Source: Candidatus Thalassolituus haligoni (GTDB taxonomy: Bacteria; Pseudomonadota; Gammaproteobacteria; Pseudomonadales; Oceanobacteraceae). From it: 64,000 bases of DNA. The translations under genes were made by a program, and so were the position numbers. The DNA lies in contig NZ_CP139482.1 in assembly GCF_041222825.1 (NCBI RefSeq), forward strand, positions 3,911,501 through 3,975,500, read 5' to 3'. The stretch's first letter is position 1. Each line of letters begins with the position of its first letter. The notes beneath the pieces were generated by a model. It was not told the origin of the DNA. It was given only the letters and a program-made list of their open reading frames with translations, and made no database searches. This document shows positions 16,624 to 26,208 of this stretch, one piece after another.

Positions 16624-17514
16624 ATGGAACTTCGCCAGATCCGCTATTTCATTGAAGTTGCAGAAGAAGGCAATATTGGCCGGGCAGCGCTGAAACTGCA
16701 TATTTCCCAGCCACCTCTCACCCGTCAGATTCAGCAACTGGAAGAGAATCTGGGAGTGCAGTTGTTTGTCCGTACCCCCAAGGGCGTTGAACTGACCGAA
16801 GCCGGTGCCATGTTTCTGGAAGAAGCCAGGAATATCCGTTCGGTCGTCGCACTGGCGGCCGAACGCACCCAGCGTGCTGGCCGAGGCCAACTGGGCCGCC
16901 TGGATGTCGGGATTTTTGGTTCGGCCATTTTCGATACCATCCCCAAGCTGCTATTGGCGTTCCGCAACCGCCATCCCGACGTCAATGTGGTGCTGCACAA
17001 TATGGAGAAAGGCGAGCAGATCGAGGCGTTACGCCAGCGCCGTATCACGGTCGGATTTAACCGCATGCTGGCACCGCTGCCCGATATCGTCAGCGAAGTG
17101 ATTGGCACCGAAAAACTGTACATTGCCGTGAATGTGCAATCGCCGCTGGCTGCCCTTGCTGCCTTGCCTTTCCGGGTACTGGAAAACGAACCCTTGATTG
17201 CCTTTCCCAATTCTGGCCGCCCCAACTTTGTCGACAAGATTGTCAACCTCTGCCAGGAACAGGGATTTCTGCCCAATATTGTGCAGGAGGTCGGTGATGC
17301 CGTCACCGGTGTTGCGCTGGTATCCAGTGGTTTTGGCGTGTGTGTTGTACCTCAGTCCGCCACCAAACTCGGGCTGCCCGGCGTGATATTCAAACCCTTT
17401 GAAGGCTTGTCGGAAGCCGCTTCGGTCGACCTCAGTTGCGTGTATCTGAAAGACCGGGAGTCACCGATCCTGACCTCGTTCCTGGAGACCGTAAGGACAA
17501 CCGCGCTGACTTAG
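16624..17514 (+). CDS. LysR-family regulator (CatR/BenM-like group)
   Basis: This 296-residue protein has an N-terminal winged helix-turn-helix (MELRQIRYFIEVAEEGNIGR, then QPPLTRQIQQLEENLG) and a periplasmic-binding-protein-like effector domain. The N-terminus resembles the BenM/CatM/CbnR branch that senses muconate or related aromatic metabolites. It is divergent from the second catechol 2,3-dioxygenase and probably controls it. The shared operator-like motif suggests it may also control the ferredoxin operon at 30 kb and the first dioxygenase. It ends 24 bases from the end of the convergent sigma-54 regulator. Confidence 0.88.
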   Translation: MELRQIRYFIEVAEEGNIGRAALKLHISQPPLTRQIQQLEENLGVQLFVRTPKGVELTEAGAMFLEEARNIRSVVALAAERTQRAGRGQLGRLDVGIFGSAIFDTIPKLLLAFRNRHPDVNVVLHNMEKGEQIEALRQRRITVGFNRMLAPLPDIVSEVIGTEKLYIAVNVQSPLAALAALPFRVLENEPLIAFPNSGRPNFVDKIVNLCQEQGFLPNIVQEVGDAVTGVALVSSGFGVCVVPQSATKLGLPGVIFKPFEGLSEAASVDLSCVYLKDRESPILTSFLETVRTTALT

Positions 17515-17538
17515 TTGGACTGGCGAGCACTATGCTCG

Positions 17539-19317
17539 TCAGTGCGAGCGCTGCAACTGTCGATATTTTTTCAACCGGTATTCAAACTGGGCTCGGGTCA
17601 TTTTCAGCAGTCTGGCTGCGGCCGAGAGATTGCCGCCACTTTGTGCCAGGGCATAGTCCAGCACGCTGGTTTCCATGGTTTCCAGCGAACCGAAAGTATC
17701 CAGAAACGAGGCAATCAGTCCATCTCTGCTACCGCCACCAACCGAGGGTAACGGATGTTCAGTCACCCTGATATCCGCAGCAGCACTCGGCTCTCCCCTG
17801 CCGGAACGGGTCAATTCGCCATCCGGCCCCAGTTTGAACAGGATTTCCAGATTGTCTTCATCACCGGAAAACAAATGGTGTAAATCGATATTGGCGTCGT
17901 TATCCGCCAGAATAACTGCTCTTTCGATGATATTTTCCAGTTCCCGCACATTGCCGGGCCATTCATAAGCCCACAAGGCTTCGCTGGCGCGCTGTGTGAT
18001 GCCCTTGATCACCTTGTTAAAGCGCTGCGAATAACGTTTTACAAACACGCTGACCATCAGCGGCAGATCTTCCCGGCGTTCCCGCAGTGGAGGTATTTCG
18101 ATGGGGAAAACATTCAGCCGATAGAACAGGTCTTCACGGAAACGTCCGGCTTTGACTTCGTCGCGCAGGTTACGATTGGCAGCGGCAACAATACGCACAT
18201 CCACCGCCCGAACCCGGATGTCACCGACCCGTTCAACTTCACCTTCCTGCAGCACCCGCAGCAATTTGCCCTGGGCATGGAGTGGCAAGCTGGCGATTTC
18301 ATCCAGAAACAGGGTGCCGCCATCGGCTCGTTCAAATCGTCCTGGGCGCGATACGGTCGCCCCGGTGAAAGCGCCTTTTTCCACGCCAAACAGTTCTGCC
18401 TCGACCAGATCTGCCGGAATCGCAGCGCAGTTTACCGAGATCATCGGTTTATCCGCACGGGGACCAATCGCATGCAGGGTTTTCGAAAAACGTTCCTTGC
18501 CAACGCCGCTTTCGCCCTTCAGCAGTACCGTGGCATCTGTCGGGGCAACCCGTTTCAACAAGTGTACCGCTGCGTTAAAGCTGGCGGAGGCACCGACCAG
18601 ATCGGGTAAACTGCTGATGTCGGCCAGTTGAAAACCCTTGTCCTGCCGGGGTGGCGGTCGTCGGCCTGGTGCCGCCACAAAGTCCTCGATTTGTAAAAAC
18701 TTCAGGTGTTCGGCGGAGTCGTCACACTCATCTAACGGCTGTCCAACCACGCGACAACGAGCATGACCCATGGCAACGCATTCTACCTCGCGCCAGAGAA
18801 TCGGACGCCCCATAATGGTCGTGGTTGCACCGCAGGCGTAACCCGTCATCATCCAGCAAGCCGGAATACCACTGATGCTGTAATGCTGCAGATGAGCATC
18901 GGCTTCCCATGACGATTGCCAGTAATAATCGCCCCAAAAATCACCGGTCTGCTCATTGAAGTGCATGCGGTCGACGGCCTGATTACGAACGAATCCCTGC
19001 AGTTCCCGCAGCCTCGGCAACATCGCCAGCTTGGTGTCTGTCTGACCGCCTTCGGACTCGATCAGCGAGCGGGCATCGGCCACGCCCTGCTGATAGCCCA
19101 ACCGGGTGAACATCTCTCGGGTCTTGTCCAGCCCCAAGCGTTCGATCAACTCCCGCCGCAGCGCGGCCAGAGAAAATCCATGCACCAGTAACATGCGATT
19201 TTCAAACAGCTGGATAAGTCCACTATCGGGTGCAAAGCGGAGTTTTTCCGCCAGTGCCTGATCATCAATAAATTCACGGATCGGATGTAACGTCTGATGT
19301 TGGTTGTGGGCTGACAT
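17539..19317 (-). CDS. Second DmpR/XylR-family sigma-54 activator with altered ligand pocket
   Basis: This 592-residue protein has the same layout as DmpR: V4R sensor domain (about 20-215), AAA+ domain (GESGVGKE, GAFTGA) and C-terminal Fis-type helix-turn-helix. The zinc-binding positions C154, E177, C180 and C188 and the pocket W133 are kept. At the phenol-contacting His, my alignment puts Arg104 (LRELQG versus LHAIEG in the other protein), so the effector is probably not simple phenol. It is divergent from the VanB/VanA-like pair, whose promoter is sigma-54-type. The leader has AATAATAAAAATAAACAGGA. Confidence 0.92.
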   Translation of the reverse strand: MSAHNQHQTLHPIREFIDDQALAEKLRFAPDSGLIQLFENRMLLVHGFSLAALRRELIERLGLDKTREMFTRLGYQQGVADARSLIESEGGQTDTKLAMLPRLRELQGFVRNQAVDRMHFNEQTGDFWGDYYWQSSWEADAHLQHYSISGIPACWMMTGYACGATTTIMGRPILWREVECVAMGHARCRVVGQPLDECDDSAEHLKFLQIEDFVAAPGRRPPPRQDKGFQLADISSLPDLVGASASFNAAVHLLKRVAPTDATVLLKGESGVGKERFSKTLHAIGPRADKPMISVNCAAIPADLVEAELFGVEKGAFTGATVSRPGRFERADGGTLFLDEIASLPLHAQGKLLRVLQEGEVERVGDIRVRAVDVRIVAAANRNLRDEVKAGRFREDLFYRLNVFPIEIPPLRERREDLPLMVSVFVKRYSQRFNKVIKGITQRASEALWAYEWPGNVRELENIIERAVILADNDANIDLHHLFSGDEDNLEILFKLGPDGELTRSGRGEPSAAADIRVTEHPLPSVGGGSRDGLIASFLDTFGSLETMETSVLDYALAQSGGNLSAAARLLKMTRAQFEYRLKKYRQLQRSH

Positions 19318-19368
19318 AGCAGTTTCCCACCTCCTGTTTATTTTTATTATTAGAGCAATTTTCTTTAT

Positions 19369-19384
19369 TTAAGCAATTGCTGAA
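19369..19384. promoter_or_regulatory. Putative enhancer site for the VanBA-like operon
   Basis: TTAAGCAATTGCTGAA is a near-perfect dyad similar to XylR/DmpR enhancer sites. It lies 90 bases upstream of the sigma-54 promoter at 19474. A weaker AGAGCAATTTTC half-site precedes it. Confidence 0.5.
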
Positions 19385-19473
19385 TTTCATCATTTTATTA
19401 AAGCAGTCTATTAAACCATCAGCAATAAAATTAAATTCCCATAAAATTCAATATGTTACAAGAATTAAAAAAC

Positions 19474-19489
19474 TGGCATATCGGTTGCT
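19474..19489 (+). promoter_or_regulatory. Sigma-54 promoter of the VanBA-like operon
   Basis: TGGCATATCGGTTGCT matches TGGCAC-N5-TTGCT, with GG and GC 10 bases apart. It lies 64 bases before the reductase ATG and is divergent from the second DmpR-family regulator. Confidence 0.82.
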
Positions 19490-19553
19490 ATCTCCTAGTC
19501 AGCCCGACAACCGGGACTTTGAACAATAATAAAAATGATCAAGGGAGCAGGCC

Positions 19554-20525
19554 ATGACCGGTCCATTGCTTTTCACCGTACGTATTCAGCAAAAACTCAC
19601 GCTGGCAGAAGATATTATTGGCCTAACGCTTGTTTCACCAGACGGTAGTTTATTACCCGAATTTGAGGCCGGTGCCCATATCGATATCCACCTTGCCAAT
19701 GGCATGGTGCGTCAATATTCGCTCTGCAACAGCCCGGCACAACGCGACCACTACCAACTGGGAATCCTGTTGGATCCGTTGAGCCGGGGTGGCTCGCTGG
19801 CGATTCACCAGACCCTGCAAGCAGGCGACACACTCACCATCAGCGCACCGCGTAATCTGTTTCCACTCCAGCCTTCTCCACGCTACCGGCTGTTTGCCGG
19901 AGGCATCGGTATTACCCCGATTCTGGCCATGGCCGAAAGCCTGCAGCGGCAAAGGCAGGACTTTGAACTGCACTACTGTGCCCGTTCGCGTTCCCGTGCC
20001 GCCTTTGTCGATCGTCTGCAAACATCTGCCTTTGCCAGCCGGGTGCAGTTGCACTTTGATGACGACCCGACAACCGCACCACTGGATGCCCCGGCGCTGT
20101 TAGCCAACCCGGATTCCAGCCATCTCTACGTCTGCGGGCCGGAAGGCTTTATTCGCCATCTGACGGAAACGGCCAAGTCCTGCCTCTGGGCGACCACTCA
20201 GGTGCATTACGAGCAGTTTTCAGCCCCCGTTACCAACCACGAGGCGCTGTCCAACCGTCATGCATTTGAGCTGCAACTGGCCAGCTCTGGTCAGATTATC
20301 CCGGTCTCTGCCGATCAGTCTGCCGCCCAGGCGCTGATCGCAGCCGGTGTCCCGGTGGCGATCTCGTGCGAGCAGGGCATCTGTGGCTCCTGCCTCACGG
20401 CGGTGATCGATGGCGAACCGGATCATCAGGACTATTTTCAGACCGAGGCTGAAAAAGCCACTAACAATCGTTTCACACCCTGTTGCTCCCGCGCCAAATC
20501 CAGACGTCTGGTACTGGATATCTAG
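19554..20525 (+). CDS. VanB-like oxygenase reductase (FNR domain plus C-terminal 2Fe-2S)
   Basis: This 323-residue phthalate-dioxygenase-reductase-type protein has an N-terminal flavin domain (RQYSLCN), an NAD-binding segment (GGIGITPI, YVCGPEGF) and a C-terminal plant-type [2Fe-2S] domain (CEQGICGSC plus a downstream Cys). This domain order is typical of VanB and opposite to BenC/DmpP. It should supply electrons to the Rieske protein 115 bases downstream. The ATG is preceded by AAGGGAG and by AACAATAATAAAAAT, a Crc/Hfq-like tract. Confidence 0.9.
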   Translation: MTGPLLFTVRIQQKLTLAEDIIGLTLVSPDGSLLPEFEAGAHIDIHLANGMVRQYSLCNSPAQRDHYQLGILLDPLSRGGSLAIHQTLQAGDTLTISAPRNLFPLQPSPRYRLFAGGIGITPILAMAESLQRQRQDFELHYCARSRSRAAFVDRLQTSAFASRVQLHFDDDPTTAPLDAPALLANPDSSHLYVCGPEGFIRHLTETAKSCLWATTQVHYEQFSAPVTNHEALSNRHAFELQLASSGQIIPVSADQSAAQALIAAGVPVAISCEQGICGSCLTAVIDGEPDHQDYFQTEAEKATNNRFTPCCSRAKSRRLVLDI

Positions 20526-20640
20526 GCGGATGGGCAGCCAGTCATAACACCCGTTCAGTCACCGTTTTGGTTGAGCCAGTCTCAGCCACGCTATGGCCGT
20601 ACAGCGTCGGCCACCCTTCAACACAACATGAGATATAACA

Positions 20641-21696
20641 ATGACAACAACGCAAAATCTCCCCTATCTGAGCAATATCTGGTACGTCGCAGCCCTGTCC
20701 ACCGAAGTCGATGATGAGGCCCTGTTCAGCCGCACCTTGCTGGACACCAGCGTCATGATCTACCGCCGCCAGGACGGCACCCCGGTTGCCTTGCGTGATC
20801 GCTGCCCACACCGTTTTGTGCCGCTGTCGCAAGGCAAGCGAGACGGTGACAGCGTGGTCTGCCCTTACCACGGCCTGAGCTTCGATTGCAGCGGCAAGTG
20901 CAACCACAACCCCCATGGCAACCAGCATATTCCCGAGGCAGCGGTGGTGCAGTCTTTCCCATTGGTGGAGCGTTATGGCTTCCTCTGGATCTGGATGGGC
21001 AACCAGCCAGCCAACCCGGACCTGATTCCCGACTATGGCCCGCTGGTTGATGGCCACCCGAACGGCGTCGGTTACACCTACATGCGCCGGGAATGCAACT
21101 ACGAGCTGATCAACGACAACGTGATGGATCTGAGCCACATTGACCATCTGCATGGTGAAATCATCACCACTCGCGGCAAACTGTCACCCCAGGTGCCGCA
21201 ACTGTCCGAAACAGCAGACACAGTGTCGGCCCGCTGGGAATGGGAACAGACACCACCCATGCTGATTTTTAACCAGTTCCTGCCAGCCCCCGAAGCCTCA
21301 GCACGGCATTTTATCGGTATTACCTGGAGCGCCCCGGCCAATATTCAATTGACGGTGGGTGCCACCCAGAACAATGACAGCCTGGATCTGCATCATTGTG
21401 TCGGTCAATACGACCTGCATACCTGTACTCCGGAAACGCTGAACTCAACTCACTATTTCTTTGGTACCCGGCGCAATCATCTGGAAGATGATGCGGAATT
21501 TAACGCCATGAAAACCAAAGCCATGCACGATGCCTTTGAAACCGAAGATGGCCCGGTGCTGGATGCAGTTCACCAGCAAATGGGCACCACCGACCTGTTC
21601 AGCCTGAAGCCGGTCTTGCTGCCCAGTGACATTGCCGCCGTCAAGGTGCGTCGCAAACTGGCTGAACAGATTACGCTGGAACATCAGCCATTATGA
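20641..21696 (+). CDS. VanA-like Rieske oxygenase (aromatic O-demethylase type)
   Basis: This 351-residue stand-alone alpha subunit has the Rieske ligands C55, H57, C74 and H77 and an iron motif N-D-N-x-M-D-L-S-H-x4-H around 160-175. Length and motifs match VanA, which demethylates vanillate to protocatechuate and formaldehyde. With the upstream VanB-like reductase it forms a two-component system. The substrate is not certain: the operon is behind a DmpR-family regulator and a sigma-54 promoter, which is unusual for vanillate demethylase. A methoxybenzoate or methoxyphenol is a reasonable guess. Confidence 0.87.
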   Translation: MTTTQNLPYLSNIWYVAALSTEVDDEALFSRTLLDTSVMIYRRQDGTPVALRDRCPHRFVPLSQGKRDGDSVVCPYHGLSFDCSGKCNHNPHGNQHIPEAAVVQSFPLVERYGFLWIWMGNQPANPDLIPDYGPLVDGHPNGVGYTYMRRECNYELINDNVMDLSHIDHLHGEIITTRGKLSPQVPQLSETADTVSARWEWEQTPPMLIFNQFLPAPEASARHFIGITWSAPANIQLTVGATQNNDSLDLHHCVGQYDLHTCTPETLNSTHYFFGTRRNHLEDDAEFNAMKTKAMHDAFETEDGPVLDAVHQQMGTTDLFSLKPVLLPSDIAAVKVRRKLAEQITLEHQPL

Positions 21697-21743
21697 TGGC
21701 TAACGTGCGAACCGGCTGATCGATTCCGTTCTGCCACTCGACC

Positions 21744-21766
21744 GGGCTGTTGTGAAGCAACAGCCC
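21744..21766. terminator. Hairpin between the convergent VanA-like and binding-protein genes
   Basis: GGGCTGTTG (21744-21752) pairs perfectly with CAACAGCCC (21758-21766) around a 5-base loop. No T-run follows on either strand, so this is a candidate bidirectional terminator judged by position. Confidence 0.55.
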
Positions 21767-21810
21767 AAAACTAAAACTAAAACTAAAACTAAACCCAAAA
21801 CTAAGCCTAA
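21767..21810. repeat. Short tandem repeat of AAAACT
   Basis: Four exact copies of the hexamer AAAACT, followed by degenerate ones (AAACCC, AAAACT, AAGCCT), lie between the hairpin at 21744 and the end of the binding-protein gene. This is a simple-sequence tract prone to length change. Confidence 0.8.
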
Positions 21811-21829
21811 CAGCGGCAGCGACGACGGT

Positions 21830-23059
21830 TTATTCCCAGGCCCGCTCAGCGACTTCCTTCTCGGTGGGGACGATGATCTGACCAGCGATATTGGAAACCA
21901 CCCGAAAGTAGTCTTCCCGCAAACTCCCTTGCATCACCTGTTCCCGAGGCTTACCGGTCACCACGTACACCGACTGCACACTCAAGTGATCAAAACGCCG
22001 CCAGCTTTGCGGGTCCTTCAAACCAGTAAAGGTCAGCCCTTCAAGGCGTTTCGCCAGTGTCCGGGAATCCAGTGTGCCTGCTTCCTCGGCCACGCGCTGG
22101 TAGTGCCAGACAAGGCTATAGGCGGTAGCTGCCAGCGCCGACGGGTTGGTTTCGTAACGTGCAACATAAGCCTCGGTAAAACGCACACCATCGCCATAGC
22201 GGTAGTCTTTCGCGACCTGCCAGCTCCAGGGAACCGTCGCAATCACCCCTTCCAGCATGTCCGCTCCCACCGCGCGGGCCACACTGAGCGTCATATTGGG
22301 AGCGACGATTTTTAACGCCGTGGTCAGCCCCAATTCATGGATCACCTGCAATGCCTTGGCCAGGTCATCACCCGCTTGCACCAGTACCAGCACCTCGGCC
22401 CCGTCATCCCTGGCTTGCTCAACGGCGGCGATAAACTCCTTGCGGCGCGGGCCAGGAAAACGGGTTAACGACTGTCCGTGCACACTGAGATCGGTGGTAT
22501 GGGTGAATTTGCGCAGAATCTGCTCTGTCATTAATCCCCCAGGGCTATCGCTGGTGATATAAAACATCTTCTTGCCGCCAAGCGACTGGTTGATATAAAA
22601 CGCCAGCGTCTTGGCTGCCATCCAGGCATCGTAAGAGGCATAAAACACCGTCGGCCGTTGTATACGGTCGCCGGGCGAATGAAACAGGGTATCGAAATAC
22701 AGCAGGTTGGCATTGGCCGCCGCCGTGGCGGTTGCCTGCGGTTGCAGCGAGCTGCCAAAAGCCATGCTGACACCCGCGTTGACCAGTTCGCTCACATGTT
22801 CCTGTTCCTTACCTTTGCGGCCAGAGGCCGACAGCAGCAACTCCAGCGGCTTGCCCAGCACGCCACCTGCCGCGTTGATTTCATCAATCGCCAGCAAGGC
22901 TCCACGCGCCTGATCGATACCCAGATTTTTGTAGCGTCCGGTATTCGGAAACGTCATGCCGATTTTGACGGTATCGGCGGCCACGACCGGTAACACCAGT
23001 AGCGCCAATAACCAGACACAGCCTCTGAACGAGGCCGTCAGTAACCCAATCATATTCAT
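21830..23059 (-). CDS. Periplasmic binding protein (Leu/urea/amide ABC type)
   Basis: This 409-residue protein has a signal peptide (residues 1-28, cleavage near VVAADTVKIG) and a type I periplasmic-binding fold of the Peripla_BP_6 kind (KIGMTFPNTGRY, DEINAAGGVLGKPLEL). Such proteins feed branched-chain amino-acid, urea or aromatic-acid ABC transporters or act as sensors. No permease or ATPase gene is adjacent. It is instead the last gene of the ferredoxin-YCF48-RND-DUF1302-DUF1329 row, so it may deliver ligand to that system or to a transporter elsewhere. The substrate is unknown. Confidence 0.85.
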   Translation of the reverse strand: MNMIGLLTASFRGCVWLLALLVLPVVAADTVKIGMTFPNTGRYKNLGIDQARGALLAIDEINAAGGVLGKPLELLLSASGRKGKEQEHVSELVNAGVSMAFGSSLQPQATATAAANANLLYFDTLFHSPGDRIQRPTVFYASYDAWMAAKTLAFYINQSLGGKKMFYITSDSPGGLMTEQILRKFTHTTDLSVHGQSLTRFPGPRRKEFIAAVEQARDDGAEVLVLVQAGDDLAKALQVIHELGLTTALKIVAPNMTLSVARAVGADMLEGVIATVPWSWQVAKDYRYGDGVRFTEAYVARYETNPSALAATAYSLVWHYQRVAEEAGTLDSRTLAKRLEGLTFTGLKDPQSWRRFDHLSVQSVYVVTGKPREQVMQGSLREDYFRVVSNIAGQIIVPTEKEVAERAWE

Positions 23060-23137
23060 AAACTCAACACCCGTTCACAAACCAGTGAAACAAAAAGGCC
23101 CGCACAGGGCGGGCCAAACGAGCACTCCAACAAGAAT

Positions 23138-24451
23138 CTAACGACCGGCAGCGCGCAATTGCTGTACGGTAAACTTGGACGCCGGACTCAATTCAGGGTT
23201 AACAATGCCCTTGAATTGACCCGTGGTGCAGTGATCCGCCTGCATATCCACCATTGAGAACGAATCATCGATCGACACACCCGATCCCTTGTTAATGGCC
23301 AGATGGTGGTCTGGATGCGTCTGACCAATGGTGAAGGTTTTCCACATTGCCCCGTTGCGGTCATAGGTGATGTTTCGCGGGATCACGTACGTCTGGGCGT
23401 CGATATAATGCTCGCGACGACCAACCGGATGGTTGGGATCGGTTGGCTCCGACCAGAGGACGTAGGTCTTGCGCAGCTGCCAGGTGATCTTCGGGAAACA
23501 ACCGCCCTTGCCACCAAAATCGACAAACTGATACCCCTCATCGTCCACTGGCTCAGCGGCCAGTGCCAAGTCGTTGTGGTTATACATCGGCGACAACATC
23601 CACTGGGTGCCCTTGTAGGTCCACTTCATGTCACTGATGCGGCCACCATAACCTTCAAAGTCTTCGATCATGATGTCGGTACCGAGGAAGGCATCCGTGG
23701 TTTGACCAGACGACAAGCGACGCACCCGGCGCTGGAAACCCAGATACAGGTAGGCGTTATCGTTCTTGGTATCGTCCTGGAACTTGTGAATCAGCAGCTG
23801 GGTGTTCTTGACGTCAAACGGTTCCAGCACCTGGGCATAGGTGCCACGGAACAGGCTGGACGGGTTCGGGGTGATTTCCGGGTAAGGTTCCTGGGCAGTA
23901 CGGCGGGAGAAGTTCAGGAAGTTGAAATTGAACTTGAAGGTACGCTCAACCTTGCCGGACGACATGTTTTTCATGGTCCAGTAGAACGGCATAATGGCGG
24001 CAGAATCGCCCCAGTTGTAGCCGTACTTGTAGTTCCAGGCCAGCTTTTCACCGGCTCGGGGATCATCCAGGGATGGCTCCTGCGGGAACGGTCGACCGGC
24101 ACCCGGTGCATTGATTTCACCCACTTTTTCTCCCAGCGACGCCTGCCCGGCATACTGGCGAGTGGCATCGACATACGACTTGTGGAGATCAAACGAGGTC
24201 GTTGCGCCGACGGTAATTTCATAATCACCGTTCTTGATAAACATATAGGTGGCCGGATCCAGATACGACACCACCGAGTCGACGTTGCTGGCGTTGATCA
24301 CCATACCGGGTTTGATACCGGCAACCTCCGGGACGCCCCCTTTCGCATACGGATAAAACGATTCCTGAATCACCGCTTCCGGCACTGGGGCGGCCTCGAC
24401 GGCCAACGCTGGGCCAGCCAGCACGGCTATTAATGCAATCTGCTTGTACAT
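23138..24451 (-). CDS. DUF1329 periplasmic/outer-membrane-associated protein
   Basis: This 437-residue protein has a short signal peptide (MYKQIALIAVLAGPALAVEA). The body matches the DUF1329 family (motifs WNYKYGYNWGDSA and YIDAQTYVIPRNITYDR, and a late Cys pair). The family is exported and recurs next to DUF1302 and RND genes near hydrophobic-substrate catabolism in Pseudomonas-like bacteria, but its biochemical role is not established. It lies 21 bases downstream of the DUF1302 gene and is almost certainly co-transcribed. A carrier for a hydrophobic compound between membranes is an inference from context. Confidence 0.88.
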   Translation of the reverse strand: MYKQIALIAVLAGPALAVEAAPVPEAVIQESFYPYAKGGVPEVAGIKPGMVINASNVDSVVSYLDPATYMFIKNGDYEITVGATTSFDLHKSYVDATRQYAGQASLGEKVGEINAPGAGRPFPQEPSLDDPRAGEKLAWNYKYGYNWGDSAAIMPFYWTMKNMSSGKVERTFKFNFNFLNFSRRTAQEPYPEITPNPSSLFRGTYAQVLEPFDVKNTQLLIHKFQDDTKNDNAYLYLGFQRRVRRLSSGQTTDAFLGTDIMIEDFEGYGGRISDMKWTYKGTQWMLSPMYNHNDLALAAEPVDDEGYQFVDFGGKGGCFPKITWQLRKTYVLWSEPTDPNHPVGRREHYIDAQTYVIPRNITYDRNGAMWKTFTIGQTHPDHHLAINKGSGVSIDDSFSMVDMQADHCTTGQFKGIVNPELSPASKFTVQQLRAAGR

Positions 24452-24472
24452 GTCGGTTACCTTTTATGGTTA

Positions 24473-26086
24473 TCAGAAGCCGTAACGAACGGTCAGCTGG
24501 AGTTCATCTTCCTGGTTGGCAACACCAATCGGGCCATTGCTAAAGCGGGCCAGTGGCTCCCACTGCGGCACATCGGGTTCACCGGCCAGAGCGCTGGCGG
24601 ACCATTCAAATTTCTGTTTGCCGCCTTCCTTGATATTCAGAGCGAGGTTGACCAGCCAGTGATTGTCTGGCTGATACGAAATACTCGGGGCAATCGCGGT
24701 GGCTTCGGCCTTGACATCGTGAGCAACCAGCAGCTGTGGACAGAGGCGGTTGTTCATATAGAAGCCCTTGAAGAGCAAGGTGCCGGTCCAGTTTTTCTCG
24801 GCGTCCGGCATATCGTCTTCGTGATCCAGTACGTGTTGACCAAACACCTGCATCGACAGCAGGAACGCGCTGCGGGTGCCGAGCGCCGGAATAATGATGT
24901 TCTTGTCCATACCAATCACGTAACGGGCAATATCGGTTTCCTTGTGCCCATCGAGATCACGCGCCAGCTCTTCACCCTGGGTGTAGGCTGCTTCCACACG
25001 CCAGGTGGCATCGGTATTCATATCGTAATAATCGAGCGAGCCGCCGAGCAGGCTGACGCGAGGGAAGTAAATATCAAACACACCATCGGCGGCCGGGGTG
25101 CCGGGATCTGGCCCACGCCAGTGAATGGAAGGCAGCTGCTGGAAGTAACGCAGCGCATTCACCGAGAAGGTGGCATCGCCATAGACCCCTTCCCACTTCA
25201 GCCCACCCTGGGTATTTTCCAGGCTGCGATCCGGCAACTTGACGTCGTGAATGATCGGAATGGTGCCCGCCAGGTAAGACGAGAAGAAGCAACCGGCATC
25301 CAGAATGGCGTATGCCTGACCACAGGTGCCCAGGTTGTTGGGACGGAACTTGTCGAAGTTCCAGATCAGCTGGAAGTTCATGTCGTCAAAAACGCTGTTG
25401 GCACCCATCAGCAGGTCGGCTTTCAGCATCCACTGGGGAATACGAATGTCTTCCAGTTCGTCGTAAATATTGTGACGGGAATAATCCACCGGGTTGGTGG
25501 TATCCAGTACCCGGAACAGGTCAGTACGCCCCCAGATCACTTGCTGTTTACCCAGCCGGACGGTCAGCTGGTCTTCACCGACATCGCGGGTCGCATCGAT
25601 ATACAACTCACGGATAAAATCCAGTTCGTCGTTAAAGTCAGGGGTGCGGACGTCTTGCGAATCGTCATCCATATAGCCATGCAGGTTATCGCACAGCTGC
25701 TCATCGTTCTCACACGGCAGCGGCACTCCTGCGGAAAGCAACAGGCTGGACGCACCGCCATCCGGGTGCCAGTTTTCGCCCAGATAGTCTTGTTCGGCAT
25801 CCTTGCCAAATTCATCACTGTTGAGGTCGTAAACACCATCGTAGGTAGCACGTAATACGCCATTTAACGTGACGTTGTACCAGCTGCCACTGGTGTCGAC
25901 AGGCCGTATAAATTCAGCTTGTACGGTGTTGCGGAACTTGGATAACCCAACCTCGTCCCGATAGTAAGTCGCGTTCTCTCCAAACCCGCTCCAGCTCGTC
26001 TCATTGGCCACCACCAACGATGGACTGACAGCGGCTGCAACAGCAAGGGCTATCAGGGATCGTTTGGCCAGCATGATTCCAGGCAT
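24473..26086 (-). CDS. DUF1302 outer-membrane-type protein
   Basis: This 537-residue protein has a signal peptide (MPGIMLAKRSLIALAVAAAV, cleavage near VVANETSW). The body is rich in alternating aromatic strands and ends in the hydrophobic/aromatic VRYGF expected of an outer-membrane beta-barrel. It contains the family segments LRLGKQQVIWGRTD-like and DGVYDLNS. I chose the ATG at 26086 because CGGAGGT lies just upstream; the longer frame to 26128 lacks such a site. The leader AAAATAACAATAAACC is Crc/Hfq-like. It is co-located with DUF1329 and the RND protein, with which it probably forms one envelope system. Confidence 0.87.
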   Translation of the reverse strand: MPGIMLAKRSLIALAVAAAVSPSLVVANETSWSGFGENATYYRDEVGLSKFRNTVQAEFIRPVDTSGSWYNVTLNGVLRATYDGVYDLNSDEFGKDAEQDYLGENWHPDGGASSLLLSAGVPLPCENDEQLCDNLHGYMDDDSQDVRTPDFNDELDFIRELYIDATRDVGEDQLTVRLGKQQVIWGRTDLFRVLDTTNPVDYSRHNIYDELEDIRIPQWMLKADLLMGANSVFDDMNFQLIWNFDKFRPNNLGTCGQAYAILDAGCFFSSYLAGTIPIIHDVKLPDRSLENTQGGLKWEGVYGDATFSVNALRYFQQLPSIHWRGPDPGTPAADGVFDIYFPRVSLLGGSLDYYDMNTDATWRVEAAYTQGEELARDLDGHKETDIARYVIGMDKNIIIPALGTRSAFLLSMQVFGQHVLDHEDDMPDAEKNWTGTLLFKGFYMNNRLCPQLLVAHDVKAEATAIAPSISYQPDNHWLVNLALNIKEGGKQKFEWSASALAGEPDVPQWEPLARFSNGPIGVANQEDELQLTVRYGF

Positions 26087-26208
26087 GTTATACCTCCGGT
26101 TTATTGTTATTTTCGCAGCGCCAACCACTCTGGATATGAAGAATCCAGGCAGCAGGCAGCCGATTCCCGACCTCGACCAGGCGAAGCGCGTGAATTTTTT
26201 ATTAACGG

